Assembly (NCBI RefSeq): GCF_037300705.1
Contig: NZ_CP147776.1
Location: forward strand, 2,976,001 to 3,040,000
DNA length: 64,000 bases
Direction of reading: 5' to 3'
DNA from: Massilia sp. W12
GTDB lineage: Bacteria; Pseudomonadota; Gammaproteobacteria; Burkholderiales; Burkholderiaceae_D
Below, in pieces: positions 1-9,150 of the stretch. A model generated the notes under the pieces. That model was not told the DNA's origin, searched no databases, and saw only the letters and a program-made list of their open reading frames with translations. A program made the translations under genes and the position numbers. Each line of letters opens with the position of its first letter. Position 1 is the first letter of the stretch.

Positions 1-1337
1 AGGTCCTCGCGCGTCGCATCTGCAGGCGCATCCAGACTGATTTCCCAGCCCAGCATGGGGTGATCAAGTTTGAAATACTGTTGCACATCGACGCGCGTGC
101 GCTGGCGGAAATTGTCGATCAGAACAGATTGCTGGCCGATGCGGATTTGCACATAGCGCGGCAGGCGGCCCTCATCATTCACGGCCCAGCCGGACAGCCA
201 GATGCGGCCATCAGCCAGCCTTAAATGATCCCAATGCCCGCGCACGCCGGTAAATGGCAGTTGCGGCAAGAGTCGCACCACGCAGGTCTGGTCTTGGTTG
301 GCGGCGGCTGCCTGTGCCGCTAAAAGCTGGCGCCAGCTGTGCGCCATTTGCTGTGCATCTATCTGCGGCGCCATGCCAACGCCAGGGTGGTAAGCCATGA
401 TCTGCACAGGGCAATACCCGGCTTGTTGCAAAGCCTCGCGCAAGGCGGCGTGATATTCCAAAGGCAAAAAAGCATCCAGCGCAAAATCCTGGCCTTGCGC
501 CTGTTGCAACCAATACGCCAACAGACGCGGCAATAAGCCTTGCGTCAGCACACGGCGCATGGCGGCGTCGAGTTGGGCTGGATTGAAATCCTGACGCACC
601 GCTTGCGCCAGCTGCACATCGGCGGCGTCGCCCTGCTCTGCCGCCAGGGCCAGCATACTCTGGTCGCCGGAAATCAGGCAGCATTGCTGTTGCGCAAACA
701 AGGCGCGGCTGATGGTGCTTTTGCCGCTGCCGGGAATTTGCAACATCAGCCAGGCAAATGGCAAACGGCGGCGCAGGTGGAACACATGGCGCGGGATCGG
801 ATCGCCGGCTTGCGCCACGCTAGGCCCGACTTCTTTCCAGACCCAGGGTGCGAAAGTCTGGTGGATTTGGCCCCAGGTCGGATACAGACAAACATCGCGC
901 GAGCGCGCCACTTCCTGCCATTGTGCGTGCTCGCCCGCCGCCACGCCGATTTCCAACACCAGCACGCCGCCGGGGCTTAAGGCCGACATCAGGCGCGTAA
1001 TCAGCTCCGTCTGGTCGGTGGCGTAATGCAGGGAGGAAGTGAGCAGGATCAGATCAAATTCGCCGGGCGGCAATTGCTCCCAGCTTTGCACGATAAATTG
1101 CAGGCCGGGATAGCTTGAGGCCGGAAAACGTTGCCGGGCGCGTGCAATAAAATCGGGGTTGATGTCGATTCCGATCACTTCGCGCGCGCCGGCATACTGC
1201 GCATAGGCGGAAAAATAGCCTTCATTACAACCCAGATCCAGCACCCGGGCGCCGCTCAGCGCTGGCAGACGCAAGGCTTGCAATTTAGCCTGGCTGTCTG
1301 AATCGCCAGCCTGGCCGGGAAAACTCTGGTATGCCAT
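1..1337 (-). CDS. SAM methyltransferase / P-loop kinase-like fusion (3' end outside window)
   Basis: At least 445 codons are open from the ATG at 1337 to the window edge, so the C-terminus is missing. Residues ~25-190 are a class I SAM-dependent methyltransferase: motif I is VLDLGCNEG at 32-40, followed by an acidic IGIDIN loop. At ~197-207 there is a P-loop, IPGSGKST, starting an AAA_33-like nucleoside/sugar-kinase-like region. From ~378 a beta-rich module begins (DGRIWLSGWAV) that resembles modules in the GT2 enzyme encoded at 3250-5664. The start is preceded by AAGGA and lies 9 nt after the stop of the upstream glycosyltransferase gene, so it is the last visible gene of the glycan operon. 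Role inferred: methylation and possibly phosphorylation of a surface glycan. Substrate unknown. Confidence 0.75.
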   Translation of the reverse strand, partial: MAYQSFPGQAGDSDSQAKLQALRLPALSGARVLDLGCNEGYFSAYAQYAGAREVIGIDINPDFIARARQRFPASSYPGLQFIVQSWEQLPPGEFDLILLTSSLHYATDQTELITRLMSALSPGGVLVLEIGVAAGEHAQWQEVARSRDVCLYPTWGQIHQTFAPWVWKEVGPSVAQAGDPIPRHVFHLRRRLPFAWLMLQIPGSGKSTISRALFAQQQCCLISGDQSMLALAAEQGDAADVQLAQAVRQDFNPAQLDAAMRRVLTQGLLPRLLAYWLQQAQGQDFALDAFLPLEYHAALREALQQAGYCPVQIMAYHPGVGMAPQIDAQQMAHSWRQLLAAQAAAANQDQTCVVRLLPQLPFTGVRGHWDHLRLADGRIWLSGWAVNDEGRLPRYVQIRIGQQSVLIDNFRQRTRVDVQQYFKLDHPMLGWEISLDAPADATRED

Positions 1338-1346
1338 ATCTTGTCC

Positions 1347-2546
1347 TTACAGTTGCGCCAGTAAATCGAGCTGGCGTTGCAAACACCAATCGTGTTCAAT
1401 TCTTTGCAAAAATTTGGCCTGACGCGCCACCGGCGGCCTTGCCAGCTCTTCACAAATCGCCTCGGCAAAGCCTTTGTGATCAAAAAAGCCGACCGTGCGC
1501 ACGCCCAGTTCCTCGGCAAATTCAAGCACCGGCTGGGTGGCGGAGGCGATCAGCGGCGCGCCTGAAATCGCAGTTTCCAAAAACGACCAGGACAATACAA
1601 ACGGTGTGGTCCAATAGGCATGCACTTTGCTCACTTGCAACAAGTCAAGATACGTGCCGTATGGCACTTTGCCGACAAAATGGACGCGGCTTAAATCAAT
1701 CCCCTCGCCCACTTCGCGCAACATATGTTCGCGCCAGGTCAGATTGCCGGGCAAGCGCGCGCCGTAGCTGACATCGTCGCCGCCCACCACCACCACGCGC
1801 GCTTTTTTGCGCTTTTTGAGAATGTGCGGCAGGCTGCGCATGAAAATATGAAAGCCGCGCACCGCTTCCAGATTGCGCGCCACATAGGTCAAAATTTCCG
1901 CGCCGGGGCCGAATTCCTGCAACTGCCCTTCGCGTCCAAGACGGATGCGGGCGTCTGCGCGCGGTTGCAAGCGATCGCTGCGGATGCCGTCATGAATCAC
2001 AGAAATCTTGTTGTGGGCCCAGGCCGGATACGTGCTTTTTTGCCACTCGGTCGGCGAAATCGCTGCGTCGGCAATATCCAAGGCATGCAGATTGGCGTTA
2101 TTTTTCAGGCGCAATATGCATTGTTTATCAAAGGTCATTTGCGGCAATTCAGGGTCAAAGCCGACATCCCGCCCTTCCATGCCGTAGAAAAATTCGCAAT
2201 ACATCACGACTTTGGCGCGCGGAAAAACGTCTTTGAGAAACAGCGGTTCGCCCCAGCCGGGATGCGCCACAATAATGTCAGGCGTAAAACCGCTGTGCTT
2301 GAGCTGCATGGCTTTGGCGGCGCATGCTTCGCCGCGCAACACCTTGCTTTCCATGTCTTGCAACATCGGATGCACTTGCTCAGCCGGACGGCGCAGCAGA
2401 TTGTAATGATGGACTTCAACCTTGGCCGGGGCCGGGTTTTTATTCATCGCCAGCGCCACTACGCGATTGCCGGGCCGCTCCGCCAAGGCTTGAGAAAGAT
2501 GGACAAACTGGCCAGGGAAATTCTGGTGGATAAATAAATAATTCAT
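1347..2546 (-). CDS. Glycosyltransferase family 4 (GT-B)
   Basis: This 399-residue protein opens with MNYLFIHQNFPGQF, the first strand-loop of a GT-B enzyme. A central stretch (~225-260) has ILTYVARNLEAVRGFHIF followed by VVVGGDDVSYG, as in the nucleotide-sugar binding half of GT4 enzymes. The C-terminal part has PFVLSWSFLETAISGAPLIAS, where the conserved glutamate is expected. It probably transfers a sugar from a nucleotide donor to a growing surface glycan at the cytoplasmic face of the membrane. Its ATG overlaps the stop of the methyltransferase gene upstream by four bases (ATGA), implying translational coupling. Donor and acceptor cannot be read from the sequence. Confidence 0.85.
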   Translation of the reverse strand: MNYLFIHQNFPGQFVHLSQALAERPGNRVVALAMNKNPAPAKVEVHHYNLLRRPAEQVHPMLQDMESKVLRGEACAAKAMQLKHSGFTPDIIVAHPGWGEPLFLKDVFPRAKVVMYCEFFYGMEGRDVGFDPELPQMTFDKQCILRLKNNANLHALDIADAAISPTEWQKSTYPAWAHNKISVIHDGIRSDRLQPRADARIRLGREGQLQEFGPGAEILTYVARNLEAVRGFHIFMRSLPHILKKRKKARVVVVGGDDVSYGARLPGNLTWREHMLREVGEGIDLSRVHFVGKVPYGTYLDLLQVSKVHAYWTTPFVLSWSFLETAISGAPLIASATQPVLEFAEELGVRTVGFFDHKGFAEAICEELARPPVARQAKFLQRIEHDWCLQRQLDLLAQL

Positions 2547-3253
2547 GCTGAAACTTTAGCTAATTCATCGAAAATGGCCGGGTCAATATCCGGCATCGTC
2601 GCCAGGGCCCATAAATCCCAGCGCTTACCTTCAATCACGCGCACCTCGTCAAAGCCGGCTTCGGCCAGCGCCTGTCCCAGGGTGTCGGCAGTGAAGCCGC
2701 AACGGTGCGCCATGTACACCTTGCCTGCCGCCAGTGAATCCTGATGGCCAAACAACATATCAATCGGGCGGATCGGGCCGCAGGGCGCTTCATACAAGGT
2801 GTTTTCCAGATTACCGGACAGAATCTGGCGCGCAATCGCGCGCAGATCCGGCAAGGTGATCAAGGCAAAGCCATCGCTTTTCAAAACGCGCCGGAATTCA
2901 GCCAGCGCCAGCGGCACTTGATAGGCTTCCAGATGCTCCAGATTGTGCGATGACCAAACCGCATCGACGCAAGCGTCTTGCACCACGGATAAATCGGTGA
3001 TGCTGGCCACCACATCCGGCTCCACCGCCGGGTCAATGTCCAGACGCACTTCGCGCCATTGCGGATTTCTGAAGCAGGCCGGCAGGCGCTCCGGCGCCGC
3101 GCGTCCGCAACCGACATGCAAGACATAGCGCAACTCAGCCGTGCTGCTGGAATGCGCATGCGGATCGAGCGCAAGGCCGGATTCAAGATAAGGACTGGGG
3201 AGGCTGTGAGAAACCGGGATGTCCAGTTCTGCCGGATTGGCGGGATGCATCAT
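2543..3253 (-). CDS. Class I SAM-dependent methyltransferase
   Basis: The 236-residue protein carries a methyltransferase-11 type core: YVLHVGCGR (motif I, ~44-52), an acidic LDIDP after strand 2, and AVWSSHNLEHLEAYQVPLAL, the HxLEH-type motif of methyltransferases found in glycan clusters. It is flanked by a GT2 gene and a GT4 gene with four-base overlaps at both ends, so it is co-translated with them and probably methylates a sugar in the same glycan. No signal peptide or membrane segment is present. The acceptor is unknown. Confidence 0.85.
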   Translation of the reverse strand: MMHPANPAELDIPVSHSLPSPYLESGLALDPHAHSSSTAELRYVLHVGCGRAAPERLPACFRNPQWREVRLDIDPAVEPDVVASITDLSVVQDACVDAVWSSHNLEHLEAYQVPLALAEFRRVLKSDGFALITLPDLRAIARQILSGNLENTLYEAPCGPIRPIDMLFGHQDSLAAGKVYMAHRCGFTADTLGQALAEAGFDEVRVIEGKRWDLWALATMPDIDPAIFDELAKVSA

Positions 3254-5664
3254 GTCTCCTTCAGATCGTATGTCAAACGGGCCGGCCAGGCGTCCAGCGC
3301 GGGGCGCAGCAAGCGTGCGCGCGGCGGCAGCGCCAGCCCGGAAAAAGATGGGGCCTGGGCCTCAAGATTGAGCGCCGGATGATAGGCCGGATCGCTTTGC
3401 AGCGCTGCGCCCCAGCGTTGGCGCAGGGCGTAAATTTCGCGCCGCGCGCGGGCTTTTTTCTGCATGCTGTCTTCATGTCCCCGGGTTGCGGATTCGGCGT
3501 GCAAGAGACAAGCTTGCGCCGTCCACAACACCGCCCCGCCCTGCTGCCGCAGGCGCAAACACAGATCGACATCATTAAAAGCGACCGGGAAAGCCTGCTC
3601 ATCAAAGCCGCCGAGCGCCTCAAACGCGCTGCGCCGCACCAGCATGCAGGCGGCGGTGACGCAGCTGACGCGGCAATCCAGCTGATTGCGGCCAAAGGCG
3701 CCGGGTTCGGTTTCATGCCAGCAATTGCCGTAGTGGCCGGCGACATCAGCCACGCCGAGCAACACGCCGCCATGCTGCACCATGCCATTGGGCCAGAGCA
3801 ATTTGGCGCCGACCGCAGCCACGCCGGGCAGGCGCAGGCGTTGCTGCATGGCGTCCAGCCATCCGGGGTGCAGGGCTTGCACATCATTATTTAAAAACAG
3901 CAGACTGTCGCCGCGCGCGGCAGCGGCGGCTTGATTATTGATGCGGGAAAAATTAAACGCGCCCGGACAGGAAATGATGCGCACCCCCTGCTTGCGCCAG
4001 GCGGCAAAGGCTTGCAGCGTTTCCGGCTCGCGGCTGTCATTGTCGGCAATCAGAATTTCATAGGGCGCCTGATTGGCGTATTGGCGCAGGCTGTCCAGGC
4101 AGCTCTGCAGCAAGGACAAGGCGTCGCGCGTGGGGATAATGATGGAAATCAATTCCGCCGCCGCAACTTTGGGCCAATGCAAGCTGCGCATCGCATACCA
4201 ATCGCCATCGCTCTCCACAATCCGGCGCGGCGGCAACACCGAATCCGGCGCCAATGCGGCAATCTGTTGCAAGCTGCGCAAACGCGCGCCCGGCGTATGC
4301 TGCTGCAAGATGGCTTGTGCGGCCCCGGCGCGGGCGATTCTTTCTTCTCGTGGCAGCGGGCGCTGCATGCGGTACAGCACATGCGGCCAATGCGCGATAT
4401 TGTCTTGCGCGGCCGCCAGACAGCGCCAGCTCCAGGCCGGCAAGGCAGTCCAATCAGCCAGTTTTTCCAATTTGCCGGCCTGCGCCAAGGCCAGCGCGGC
4501 GCGGCACATCAGACCTTCCAGCGCCATATCGCTGGCCAGGGCATAGTCCAGATTCCAGGCCGGTTTCAACCAGGCTTGCCAATCCGCACCCTGCGCATGT
4601 TCACTGTCGGCATATACCGCATCGGCCTGACTCAGGCACAGCGCCTGCCATAATTGCAGGCATGCCGCCGGACGTAAGCTGTCGCCGGCGCGCAGGCACA
4701 ACATGGCTTGCGCCTGCGCCAAATCTTGCAACAGGTCGGGTTTGGCGGCATGCTTGGCGCGCAGCTTTTGCGGCTCTGGCGACAGGCGCCGCCAGCCTTC
4801 CTCATCCAAGCGCCAGATAATGCAAGTGACGCCGCTTTGCGCCAGACTGTGCAAACTGCTCTGCCAATCGGCTTGCGCCGGGCCATACAGCACGACCACG
4901 ATGGCGGCGGGGGCGGCGGCGGGCAACAAATCGCTGCGCGCGCCCCAATCCCAGTCGCTGCGCCAGTCCGCATAGGCCGGCCAGCCCAGGCTGTGCGGCG
5001 CATAGCGCTGATATTGCTGCAGCAAGGCTTGCATGCTCTGCTCTCCTTGCGGCGGCGGCGCGTACAGGCAAACATCGAGCGGACTGCCGGGCAATTCTTC
5101 GCCGTCCGCTGTCTGCACCCGCACCCGGTGCAAGCCGCCATCGGCCAAACTGGCCGGCAAATCAAGCACGAAACCATGGTGTCCCAGTTTCAAACCTCGC
5201 ATCGCAGGATGCCAGCTGTCCGCCTTGCCCTGCGCCAGCAAACGCTGGCCTTGCCAGGCTTGCACTTGCACAATGCGGTCGGGGTAATGCGGGTCGCGCG
5301 CCCATCCCAGCAAACGCAGGCCGCCATCCGAAAACACCAATTGCCGCCAACCGCTCTGAGCGGCTTGCACTTGCTTGAGCGGCCAGGGCCGGCCCAGCAT
5401 CGGGCCGCCATTGGCGACGCGTAATTGCAAATCGCCGCTGCTTTGCATAAAGCGCGACAGATCCAGCACAAAACCATGACACTCGTCGGCCTGACCGCAA
5501 TCCGGCAAGCCCGGATGATGGCAATCCGCCAGCAGGATTTGCACCAGCTCGCCATCCAGCAACACTTCCAGCGTGACGCGTTGCTGCGGTTGCGCGCAAT
5601 TCACGGCCCAGCCATACAACAGGCCGTCGGCGCATGCTTCAATGTCTCCGCGCCACGCGCTCAT
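3250..5664 (-). CDS. Large GT2 glycosyltransferase with tandem N-terminal beta modules
   Basis: I place the start at the ATG at 5664 (804 residues), because it overlaps the upstream stop as ATGA; a longer reading from 5751 would overlap the preceding gene by 90 bases. Residues ~15-70 and ~118-170 are two copies of one module, each containing a GWA motif, a D/HP segment and HGFVLDL. Residues ~250-420 look like a degraded first glycosyltransferase half. Residues ~505-745 are a GT-A family 2 domain: ISIIIPTRD at the nucleotide loop, ILIADNDS, and LFLNNDV as the metal-binding DxD-type site, ending with FNDVDLCLRLR, the acidic acceptor motif. Cytoplasmic glycan assembly is inferred. Confidence 0.88.
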   Translation of the reverse strand: MSAWRGDIEACADGLLYGWAVNCAQPQQRVTLEVLLDGELVQILLADCHHPGLPDCGQADECHGFVLDLSRFMQSSGDLQLRVANGGPMLGRPWPLKQVQAAQSGWRQLVFSDGGLRLLGWARDPHYPDRIVQVQAWQGQRLLAQGKADSWHPAMRGLKLGHHGFVLDLPASLADGGLHRVRVQTADGEELPGSPLDVCLYAPPPQGEQSMQALLQQYQRYAPHSLGWPAYADWRSDWDWGARSDLLPAAAPAAIVVVLYGPAQADWQSSLHSLAQSGVTCIIWRLDEEGWRRLSPEPQKLRAKHAAKPDLLQDLAQAQAMLCLRAGDSLRPAACLQLWQALCLSQADAVYADSEHAQGADWQAWLKPAWNLDYALASDMALEGLMCRAALALAQAGKLEKLADWTALPAWSWRCLAAAQDNIAHWPHVLYRMQRPLPREERIARAGAAQAILQQHTPGARLRSLQQIAALAPDSVLPPRRIVESDGDWYAMRSLHWPKVAAAELISIIIPTRDALSLLQSCLDSLRQYANQAPYEILIADNDSREPETLQAFAAWRKQGVRIISCPGAFNFSRINNQAAAAARGDSLLFLNNDVQALHPGWLDAMQQRLRLPGVAAVGAKLLWPNGMVQHGGVLLGVADVAGHYGNCWHETEPGAFGRNQLDCRVSCVTAACMLVRRSAFEALGGFDEQAFPVAFNDVDLCLRLRQQGGAVLWTAQACLLHAESATRGHEDSMQKKARARREIYALRQRWGAALQSDPAYHPALNLEAQAPSFSGLALPPRARLLRPALDAWPARLTYDLKET

Positions 5665-7763
5665 GCGGCGCGCTCCTTTTTGCGGCGCCTGCTTGGGGCG
5701 ATTTTCAGCGCTTGTAAGATTTGCAGCGCACTGTGTTGTGGTGCGGGACACAATACTTCACCGTCCCAATCCGGCATGGCGCCATGCAAGGCGGGCGCAG
5801 CCGGGGCCGGCGCATGCAGGAGCGCGTGACAATTCAGTAAGCGCATGCAGTCGGCGGGTTTGAGCAGACTGCTGTGGGCTTGCGGCGGCAGGATCAAGGC
5901 CACCCCACTGCGCCACAGGTTTTCTTCGGCTTCGCCAAACACCAGCAGGCGCCATTCCGGATAAGCGCCCAGCGCGTGCGCCAAGGCCAAAACTTGCGCC
6001 TCCCATTGCACTTCATGCGGCCTGAGCCATACCGCCAGCCAGCGCAAAGAGCTGGCCCCGGCTGGCGCTATGGCGCCATGGGCGCGCCCGGCCTGCTGTA
6101 TCTGCGCTTGCAACCAGTCATTCGCTTGCGGCCAGGCTTGCAGCGCGTCAAATAATGCCTGACGCACCGTGCTCAAGGGGTCATGACGCAAGAAACGCCG
6201 CCACTCGTTCCAGTAATCCGGCCAGCGGCCCTGCAAGGCCAGTTTGTTTTGCCGCACCCGAACGCTTTTTTCAATCCCGAAAGAAACCCCGCCGGCATGC
6301 GCCACAAAGGCGCGCGGACACAGCATGATGCGCCAGCCGGCGCGCCGCGCGCGCATGCACCAATCCACTTCTTCACCATAACCGCGCTGCAATAAGCTGC
6401 CATCCAAGCCGCCCACATCCAGAATCGCTTCCTGTTTATACATGATGCAAAAACCGCAGGCTGCAGGCAGGGGGTAAAGGGTGTCGGGCAGGCTGGCGGC
6501 GGCTTGCTGCAGTGCATCCAATTGCGCCGCATCAGGCTCGGCCACGCTGTGCGCCAGCCAGGGGAAGCTGCTGATCTCGCCATTATTAGACCAGGGCGTG
6601 ACCGCGCCGATATCGCCAGCGCTGTGCAAACTCTGACGCAGGCGCAATAAGGCGTCGCCAGCGACGCGCGTATCGGCATTGAGCATCAGCACATCGCCAA
6701 GCTCTGCACCGTATTCTTCCTGCATGGTTTGCAAGGCGCGATTGACGTTTTCCAGAAAACCCAGATTGCGCGGATTGTGCAGCAGGCGGATACGGCAGGC
6801 CGTGGCTTCCTGCTGCAAATATGCGTGCAGCCCGGCTTCATGCACCGCATCGGCGGCGATCCAGATTGAAAAGCTGGCCGCCGCCAGCGGCGCGCAGGCG
6901 TACAAGGATTCCAGACAGGCGCGCACCTGCTCCACGCCGGCATGCACCGGCAGTAAAATGCGCAAGGGACGTTTAAACATTTTGCTGCGCGGCCCCAGCG
7001 CTGCTTTGGCGGCGCGGCGCTTTTTATCCGGCCCCTGCATGACGCCCGGCAGCAAGGGGGCAAAGGCCAGCGGCGAGCCGGACAGGCTTTGCCCGGCCAG
7101 ATTCAGCGCATACACCGGATCACCCGGCGGCAAGGCTGACAGCGGGATCCGGATCTGCCCATCTTGCGGCCAAGCCACTTCCATGCTCTGCGTGTGATTT
7201 TGTATGCGCAAGGGGGGTAAGCAATAGCCATCTTGCAAAATGCTGGCGCGGGCATGCAGCACATCGCCTTCGCGCCAGCAAACGGCTGCATAAGATTGCC
7301 CAAGTTTGCGCAAGAGTTGCAAGTGCGCTTGGGCGGCGTTGGCGCGCATGGCTTGCGGCAAGCAGCACAGCAAAAGGCGGCGCGCCTCGTCCTGTTGTCC
7401 TGCGCCAGCCAATTGCTCTGCGCAAGCCAGTTGTAAATCGGGAAAATCGGGTTCGGCGGCAAAGGCTTTGCGCCAAGCCTCAAGTTGTAATGCCGGCCAA
7501 TGTGCTTGCAGAATACGGGCGCGCAAGATGGCGGCAAGGCCCAAAGAAGGCAAGCGGCGGCACACGGTTTCACTCAGCACCAAGGCATACGCTGCATCGC
7601 CCTGGGCAAACGCCTGCAAGGCCTGCTGCAATAAGGCTTCATCGCGCTGGGTATCGCTGCACAAACGGCGCGTCCAAGCAGAAGCGCTCTGCGCTTCACT
7701 GCCTTTGCCCGCCTGTGTCAGCTTGGAATGGCTGGCGCCATCCGGATTGGCTGTACTTTTCAA
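5661..7763 (-). CDS. GT2 glycosyltransferase with helical N-terminal repeats
   Basis: The 700-residue reading begins at a TTG (7763). In-frame TGA and TAG codons lie just upstream and no ATG occurs in the first 200 residues, so the start is uncertain; the ribosome-binding site is weak. Residues ~40-160 are alanine/leucine-rich helices resembling TPRs. Residues ~175-240 are beta-rich. Residues ~266-500 are a GT2 domain: LRILLPVHA, RNLGFLENVNRAL, LMLNADTR (DxD-like) and GYGEEVDWCMRARRAGW (catalytic/acceptor acidic motif). It is the first gene of the five-gene glycan operon and overlaps the next gene by ATGA. Probably adds a sugar to a surface polysaccharide or glycoprotein glycan. Specificity unknown. 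Confidence 0.85.
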   Translation of the reverse strand: MKSTANPDGASHSKLTQAGKGSEAQSASAWTRRLCSDTQRDEALLQQALQAFAQGDAAYALVLSETVCRRLPSLGLAAILRARILQAHWPALQLEAWRKAFAAEPDFPDLQLACAEQLAGAGQQDEARRLLLCCLPQAMRANAAQAHLQLLRKLGQSYAAVCWREGDVLHARASILQDGYCLPPLRIQNHTQSMEVAWPQDGQIRIPLSALPPGDPVYALNLAGQSLSGSPLAFAPLLPGVMQGPDKKRRAAKAALGPRSKMFKRPLRILLPVHAGVEQVRACLESLYACAPLAAASFSIWIAADAVHEAGLHAYLQQEATACRIRLLHNPRNLGFLENVNRALQTMQEEYGAELGDVLMLNADTRVAGDALLRLRQSLHSAGDIGAVTPWSNNGEISSFPWLAHSVAEPDAAQLDALQQAAASLPDTLYPLPAACGFCIMYKQEAILDVGGLDGSLLQRGYGEEVDWCMRARRAGWRIMLCPRAFVAHAGGVSFGIEKSVRVRQNKLALQGRWPDYWNEWRRFLRHDPLSTVRQALFDALQAWPQANDWLQAQIQQAGRAHGAIAPAGASSLRWLAVWLRPHEVQWEAQVLALAHALGAYPEWRLLVFGEAEENLWRSGVALILPPQAHSSLLKPADCMRLLNCHALLHAPAPAAPALHGAMPDWDGEVLCPAPQHSALQILQALKIAPSRRRKKERAA

Positions 7764-7930
7764 AGGCTATCACTCAGTTGCGGGAAAACTGCCGCGCTTG
7801 ACGCGGCCCGGCTATGCGGCGTCCACACTGTGAGCAGACTGGCTGCGATAGATGCGCACAACATCTGCAATGCTGGAAGACAAGGCCGCTGAAACACTTG
7901 CAAAATAAACATATCGCAAAAAAAGCAAAG

Positions 7931-7954
7931 CCACATGCGCAGCTGCGCATGTGG
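7931..7954. terminator. Perfect palindromic hairpin, likely bidirectional terminator
   Basis: A 24-base perfect inverted repeat (arms CCACATGCGCAG/CTGCGCATGTGG) lies 57 bases past the stop of the DUF4214 gene. On the minus strand it is followed by CTTTGCTTTTTTT, and on the plus strand by TTTTGTTCTT, so it could terminate transcription either way. It should separate the DUF4214 gene from the glycan operon, whose promoter would then lie in 7764-7930. I saw no clear promoter elements there. Confidence 0.8.
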
Positions 7955-8010
7955 TTTTGTTCTTACGCTGAAAAACCAGCCACCCTGCAATTGCCAGGAT
8001 GGCCGATTGA

Positions 8011-9054
8011 TCAGATGATGCCGGAAACGATGGAGACGTTACCGATAACCTGCGCTTCAGTGTGGATCGTGCCGGCAATATTCTGGGCGCCGAGTTGCGA
8101 GAACTGAACGATGAGGTCAGCACGCGTCGATCCATTGGCCAAAGCATCCGTCCAGTAAGCAATACCGGAAGCTTCACCATCACGGCCAAAGGTGTTTTGA
8201 TACAGACCATTGACGAAGTCGGTGTTGGACAACGCAGCCTTGGCAGCAAACTCAGCCGATGCGGTAAAGGCAGAAGCGATTTGCTTGAGCGTTGCGCCGC
8301 CGCGACCGAGATCGAACCAGTAGTCCAGACCGCCAGCATCGGCAGTACGGCCAAACGCGGTTTCGTACAGGGTGGAAATAGCCGCTTCCACGGAATCCTT
8401 GGCGAATACCAGGGCCTTGCCGCCATCGAGCTGCACGTACTGGATCTTGCTGATATCGGTCACTTTGGTAGTGGTCTTATCAGTCACCACAGCATGGCCG
8501 TTGTTCACGGTCACAGTGTAGTTGGTAGCGCTGCCGCCCAGCTTGACCACCGCATAATCGCCGGAACCGCCGGTAATTGTGCTGTTGCCCAAGCCAGCCT
8601 GCACCGTATCCACGCCGGAGCCGGTAGTAACTGAGGAATCACCCGAACCCAGAATAATCTGAGTATTGCGCGCGTCAGCAACGATGATCTTGTCGTTACC
8701 GGCGGTGCCGACCACGATACGGTCAACTTTACCCGGATCGCTGGCAGGCACGCTCACGCCATCGTTCAGGGTGGCGATCACACCGCCCTTGCCCTGGAAG
8801 ATCACCACAGGCGCATTCGTCGGCGGCTTGATGGTGGTCGGCGCGGTGTCCGAAGACGGGATGTACACCACTTCCGTGCCGGATGCCACGGTCACATTAC
8901 CGCTTGCATCAGGTTCAGCTGTGGTGATGGTGACTTTGTCATCGCCGGTCTTGGTTGTTAAATTCAAAATCTTACTGATCGTATCGTCAGTAAAGATTAC
9001 CGGTGACGCATTTTTCAGAGCATCTGAAACTACTGTTGTGTCTGAATCATACAT
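8011..9054 (-). CDS. DUF4214-domain secreted-type protein
   Basis: 347 residues, acidic and rich in Gly, Thr, Ser, Val and Asp, with no cleavable signal peptide. Residues ~1-225 hold glycine/aspartate-rich strands such as VGTAGNDKIIV and GSGDSSVTTGSGVDTV that recall RTX/haemolysin-type calcium repeats without forming strict nonapeptides. Residues ~228-325 hold two YxxxFGR-type repeats (ISTLYETAFGRTADAGGLDYW and LYQNTFGRDGEASGIAYW), the hallmark of DUF4214, often found on type I secreted or S-layer-like proteins of Oxalobacteraceae. AGGAGAG precedes the ATG. No type I exporter is encoded nearby. Its position beside a glycan operon makes it a conceivable glycosylation target, which is inference. 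Confidence 0.8.
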   Translation of the reverse strand: MYDSDTTVVSDALKNASPVIFTDDTISKILNLTTKTGDDKVTITTAEPDASGNVTVASGTEVVYIPSSDTAPTTIKPPTNAPVVIFQGKGGVIATLNDGVSVPASDPGKVDRIVVGTAGNDKIIVADARNTQIILGSGDSSVTTGSGVDTVQAGLGNSTITGGSGDYAVVKLGGSATNYTVTVNNGHAVVTDKTTTKVTDISKIQYVQLDGGKALVFAKDSVEAAISTLYETAFGRTADAGGLDYWFDLGRGGATLKQIASAFTASAEFAAKAALSNTDFVNGLYQNTFGRDGEASGIAYWTDALANGSTRADLIVQFSQLGAQNIAGTIHTEAQVIGNVSIVSGII

Positions 9055-9090
9055 AGCAAAACTCTCCTATTGGACTGTTACGCTGGGGCC

Positions 9091-9150
9091 AAAAAGGCGG
9101 GCATCATGCAGACTGCTTGTTGTATAACAAACCGCTGCATCATGCCTGCC
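9091..9150 (-). terminator. Long hairpin with T-run after the 303-residue gene
   Basis: Two 16-base arms (9096-9111 and 9135-9150) pair with two mismatches across a ~23-base loop. On the minus strand the hairpin is followed directly by TTTTT (9095-9091). It overlaps the stop codon of the upstream gene and is a good intrinsic terminator between that gene and the DUF4214 gene. Confidence 0.7.

Noticed and set aside
211-1771. Several 60-150 codon frames on both strands over the first genes
   Set aside because: They overlap the methyltransferase fusion and GT4 genes in other frames, lack ribosome sites and have Arg/Ala/His-rich composition typical of shadow frames in GC-rich DNA.
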